This document shows, in pieces, positions 62,174 to 64,000 of a stretch of DNA of 64,000 bases. The notes under the pieces were generated by a model. It had not been told where the DNA came from, made no database searches, and saw nothing but the letters and a program-made list of their open reading frames with translations. A program made the position numbers and the translations under genes. This DNA comes from JAAYUD01 sp963676865 (GTDB taxonomy: Bacteria > Bacteroidota > Bacteroidia > Bacteroidales > Bacteroidaceae). The stretch is taken from assembly GCA_963676865.2 (NCBI GenBank), contig CAXXSS010000001.1, positions 806,001-870,000 on the forward strand, written 5' to 3'. The stretch's first letter is position 1. Each line of letters starts with the position of its first letter.

Positions 62174-62836
62174 TTATTTCTTTACCAGCACTTCATCAAT
62201 CATCCCATAGTCTTTCGCCTCTTGAGCCGCCATCCAATAATCACGGTCCGAATCGGCCCATACTTTGTCAAAATCGGTATGAGAGTGAGTAGCGATAATC
62301 GTATAAAGTTCTTTTTTTGTTTTCTGAATCTCGCGAGCCGTAATCTCTATGTCCGAAGCCTGCCCTTGCACGCCTCCCATCGGTTGATGAATCATAACAC
62401 GCGAATGAGGTAGAGCAGAACGTTTCTTCTCTGCACCTGCCACAAGCAGCACAGCAGCCATCGAGGCAGCCATACCTGTACAAATAGTAGCCACATCACT
62501 CGAAATAAATTGCATCGTGTCGTAAATGCCCAATCCTGCATAGACCGAACCACCAGGCGAATTTATATAAATAGAGATATCCTTACCTTGATCAACAGAA
62601 TCCAGATAAAGTAGCTGAGCTTGTAATGTATTAGCTGTATAATCGTCTATTTGAGTACCCAAGAAGATGATGCGATCCATCATTAGTCGCGAGAAAACGT
62701 CGAGCTGCGTCACATTGAGTTGACGTTCCTCCAAGATATAAGGATTCAAATAACCGTTTTGTGCCTTGACAACATCATCAAGCACCATACTGTTCATCCC
62801 TAAATGCTTAGTTGCATATTTTCTAAAATCATCCAT
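62174..62836 (-). CDS. clpP: ClpP, proteolytic subunit of ClpXP
   Basis: This 220-residue serine protease has the catalytic triad Ser125 in CTGMAASMAAVL, His150 in RVMIHQPMGG and Asp199 in SDRDYWM. INSPGGSVYAGLGIYDTMQ is the substrate-binding glycine-rich strand. It forms the two-ring barrel that degrades substrates delivered by ClpX in the cytoplasm. The N-terminus is somewhat longer than that of E. coli and may be trimmed. It precedes clpX and follows tig, with a terminator-like hairpin in the 91-bp tig-clpP gap. Confidence 0.97.
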   Translation of the reverse strand: MDDFRKYATKHLGMNSMVLDDVVKAQNGYLNPYILEERQLNVTQLDVFSRLMMDRIIFLGTQIDDYTANTLQAQLLYLDSVDQGKDISIYINSPGGSVYAGLGIYDTMQFISSDVATICTGMAASMAAVLLVAGAEKKRSALPHSRVMIHQPMGGVQGQASDIEITAREIQKTKKELYTIIATHSHTDFDKVWADSDRDYWMAAQEAKDYGMIDEVLVKK

Positions 62837-62859
62837 TTTGTTAATCCTTTCTTTTTAAC

Positions 62860-62903
62860 AAAAAAGGCATAAGTACGTCATTGAAAGACTCCGCACTTAT
62901 ACC
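62860..62903 (-). terminator. Terminator/attenuator between tig and clpP
   Basis: On the minus strand GGTATAAGTGCG pairs with CGTACTTATGCC (with wobble pairs) around a 14-base loop and is followed by TTTTTT. Confidence 0.8.
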
Positions 62904-62927
62904 TTATTATAACTATTTATCGGAGTA

Positions 62928-64000
62928 TTATTTCTCTAACATTTTTTTAAATTCTTCGTCCGAAACAGTTTTGTTGTTCAGTGTGAGTTGCTCTTTGAAG
63001 ATAGTAATCAATTTATCTTCTACCACACGATCTACCATCTCGTTCACGGTTTCTTTCTTCGCCATCATTTGTTGAATATAGTTCTTCAAAAGATCCTCAG
63101 GCACATTGGGCATGCCATATTGAGCAAACTGAGCACGTGCTGTATTTTCGCACATCTTAGTAATGTCGCTGTTTTCTACCTTAATGTCATTCGCATCTAC
63201 CAACTGTTCTTTGATAAGCTGCCATTGCAGAGCCTTGATACTGCTATCGTAATTATCGTCAACAAACTTCTCATCCTTGTCTTTATTGTTCTGAAGCATA
63301 ATTCTCTTCAATAATTTATCAGGATATTCGAGTTTGCCCAACTTCTTTTCGAACATAGCTTTTACATCAAGCAATAATTTATAATCGCTATTTGGAGCCA
63401 ACTGAGCAGCGACATCTTCTTTTACTTTAGCGCGAAAATCTTCTTCAGTCTTCACTACATCCTTACCATAAACAGAATCAAACAACTTCTGATCTATTTC
63501 TCCCGGTACGAAACGAGTGATTTCTTTTATTTCGTAAGAAAAATCCGACTTCATATCAGCGATTTCTTCTTTTTTCTTTTTCAAAAGAGAAGCAAGTTCA
63601 GCCTCATTGTTGTCATAAGCTTTTCTCGGATTGAAATTTACTTTAGCACCTACTTTAACGCCTTCAAAAAGTTTTTTGTCGTCATCGTTGTGCATGTATT
63701 CGGGCATCATCACTGCATCTTCTACAACAATACCGTCCTCTTTAACCGCACCATTTTCATCCAATTCAACAAGAAGTCCCTTCAACATATCTTTTCCTTC
63801 GAAAGACTCAACTTGCTTGTGCTCTCCCATACGGTTACGATACATTCCGATTTGGTCGTCGATCATTTTGTCACCCACCTCGATTGTATAGTAGTCTACT
63901 TTATCTTTCTTAGAAATTTCTGCTTTGAAATCGGGAGCAAGAGCGATATCGAACACAAATTCGAAGTCATCCATCGTATCGAAATCTATCGGTTGTTGTT
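62928..64000 (-). CDS. tig: Trigger factor, start outside the window
   Basis: The frame is open through base 64000 and no start is visible, so this is the last 357 codons. The visible protein begins with DFDTMDDFEFVFDIALAPDF, the family's N-/PPIase-domain junction. The middle shows a degenerate FKBP-like domain (KGLLVELDENGAVKEDGIVV, LFEGVKVGAKVNFNPRKAY), and the C-terminal helical arms end LTLNNKTVSDEEFKKMLEK. Trigger factor binds nascent chains at the ribosome exit. Gene order tig-clpP-clpX is conserved widely in bacteria. Confidence 0.93.
   Translation of the reverse strand, partial: QQPIDFDTMDDFEFVFDIALAPDFKAEISKKDKVDYYTIEVGDKMIDDQIGMYRNRMGEHKQVESFEGKDMLKGLLVELDENGAVKEDGIVVEDAVMMPEYMHNDDDKKLFEGVKVGAKVNFNPRKAYDNNEAELASLLKKKKEEIADMKSDFSYEIKEITRFVPGEIDQKLFDSVYGKDVVKTEEDFRAKVKEDVAAQLAPNSDYKLLLDVKAMFEKKLGKLEYPDKLLKRIMLQNNKDKDEKFVDDNYDSSIKALQWQLIKEQLVDANDIKVENSDITKMCENTARAQFAQYGMPNVPEDLLKNYIQQMMAKKETVNEMVDRVVEDKLITIFKEQLTLNNKTVSDEEFKKMLEK

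Overview
The window looks like a chromosomal segment of a Bacteroidota member, most likely Bacteroides or a close relative. The signs are an A+T-rich genome, many TAnnTTTG -7 promoter boxes, SusC/SusD pairs, a BACON-GH16 lipoprotein, Bacteroides-type RecQ and PurC, and lipoproteins with acidic residues after the lipidated cysteine. No rRNA, tRNA, CRISPR array, intact insertion sequence or phage gene was found.

Layout. 0-1.7 kb: the 3' end of a TraB/GumN gene, then panC-panD (pantothenate synthesis). 1.9-7.5 kb: an alpha-glucan storage locus, with a short glycogen-synthase-like protein convergent on debranching enzyme, GT4 synthase and GH57 genes. 7.6-9.1 kb: MarC and a Crp/Fnr regulator. 9.3-19.0 kb: a long co-directional housekeeping run (phoH, purC, menG, aroE, alpha/beta hydrolase, TPM protein, lemA, purM, DHH phosphoesterase, glmM) ending in a strong terminator. 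19.2-22.1 kb: a palindromic repeat, a radical SAM activase-like gene and a tandem duplication of about 0.92 kb. The duplication holds two Cys-rich TonB-like genes and leaves a truncated thioesterase fragment beside the intact one. 22.1-31.2 kb: SDR, MalY-type lyase, HAD phosphatase, Pif1-like helicase with TPRs, FAD lipoprotein, TlpA-like thioredoxin, acetyltransferase and trpS. 31.4-36.2 kb: a SusC/SusD pair with no enzymes. 36.8-45.0 kb: guaB, two parvulin chaperones, an OstA/LptA-like protein and mutL. 45.0-46.2 kb: a gene-poor stretch with probable coding debris and a 23-bp inverted repeat. 46.2-58.5 kb: a polysaccharide utilisation locus. 58.6-64.0 kb: recQ, clpX, clpP and the start-truncated tig on the minus strand.

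The 46-58 kb locus is the main catabolic system. It has a small lipoprotein, a membrane-spanning Reg_prop/Y_Y_Y sensor with a LuxR-type helix-turn-helix, SusC, SusD, a PKD lipoprotein that probably binds glycan at the surface, a BACON-GH16 endo-glucanase of laminarinase type, and a GH5 enzyme with an ordinary signal peptide. I infer that a beta-1,3-glucan (laminarin-like) is cut and bound at the surface, imported by SusCD and processed by GH5 in the periplasm. No GH3 beta-glucosidase is present, so another locus must finish the job.

No wholly new system is evident. The most unusual signals are the mosaic TonB-like/thioesterase duplication next to a radical SAM gene, the kinase-less membrane regulator of the glucan locus, the degenerate MutL nuclease motif, a predicted leaderless HAD gene and several large inverted repeats. 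All family assignments come from reading motifs; no database search was run.
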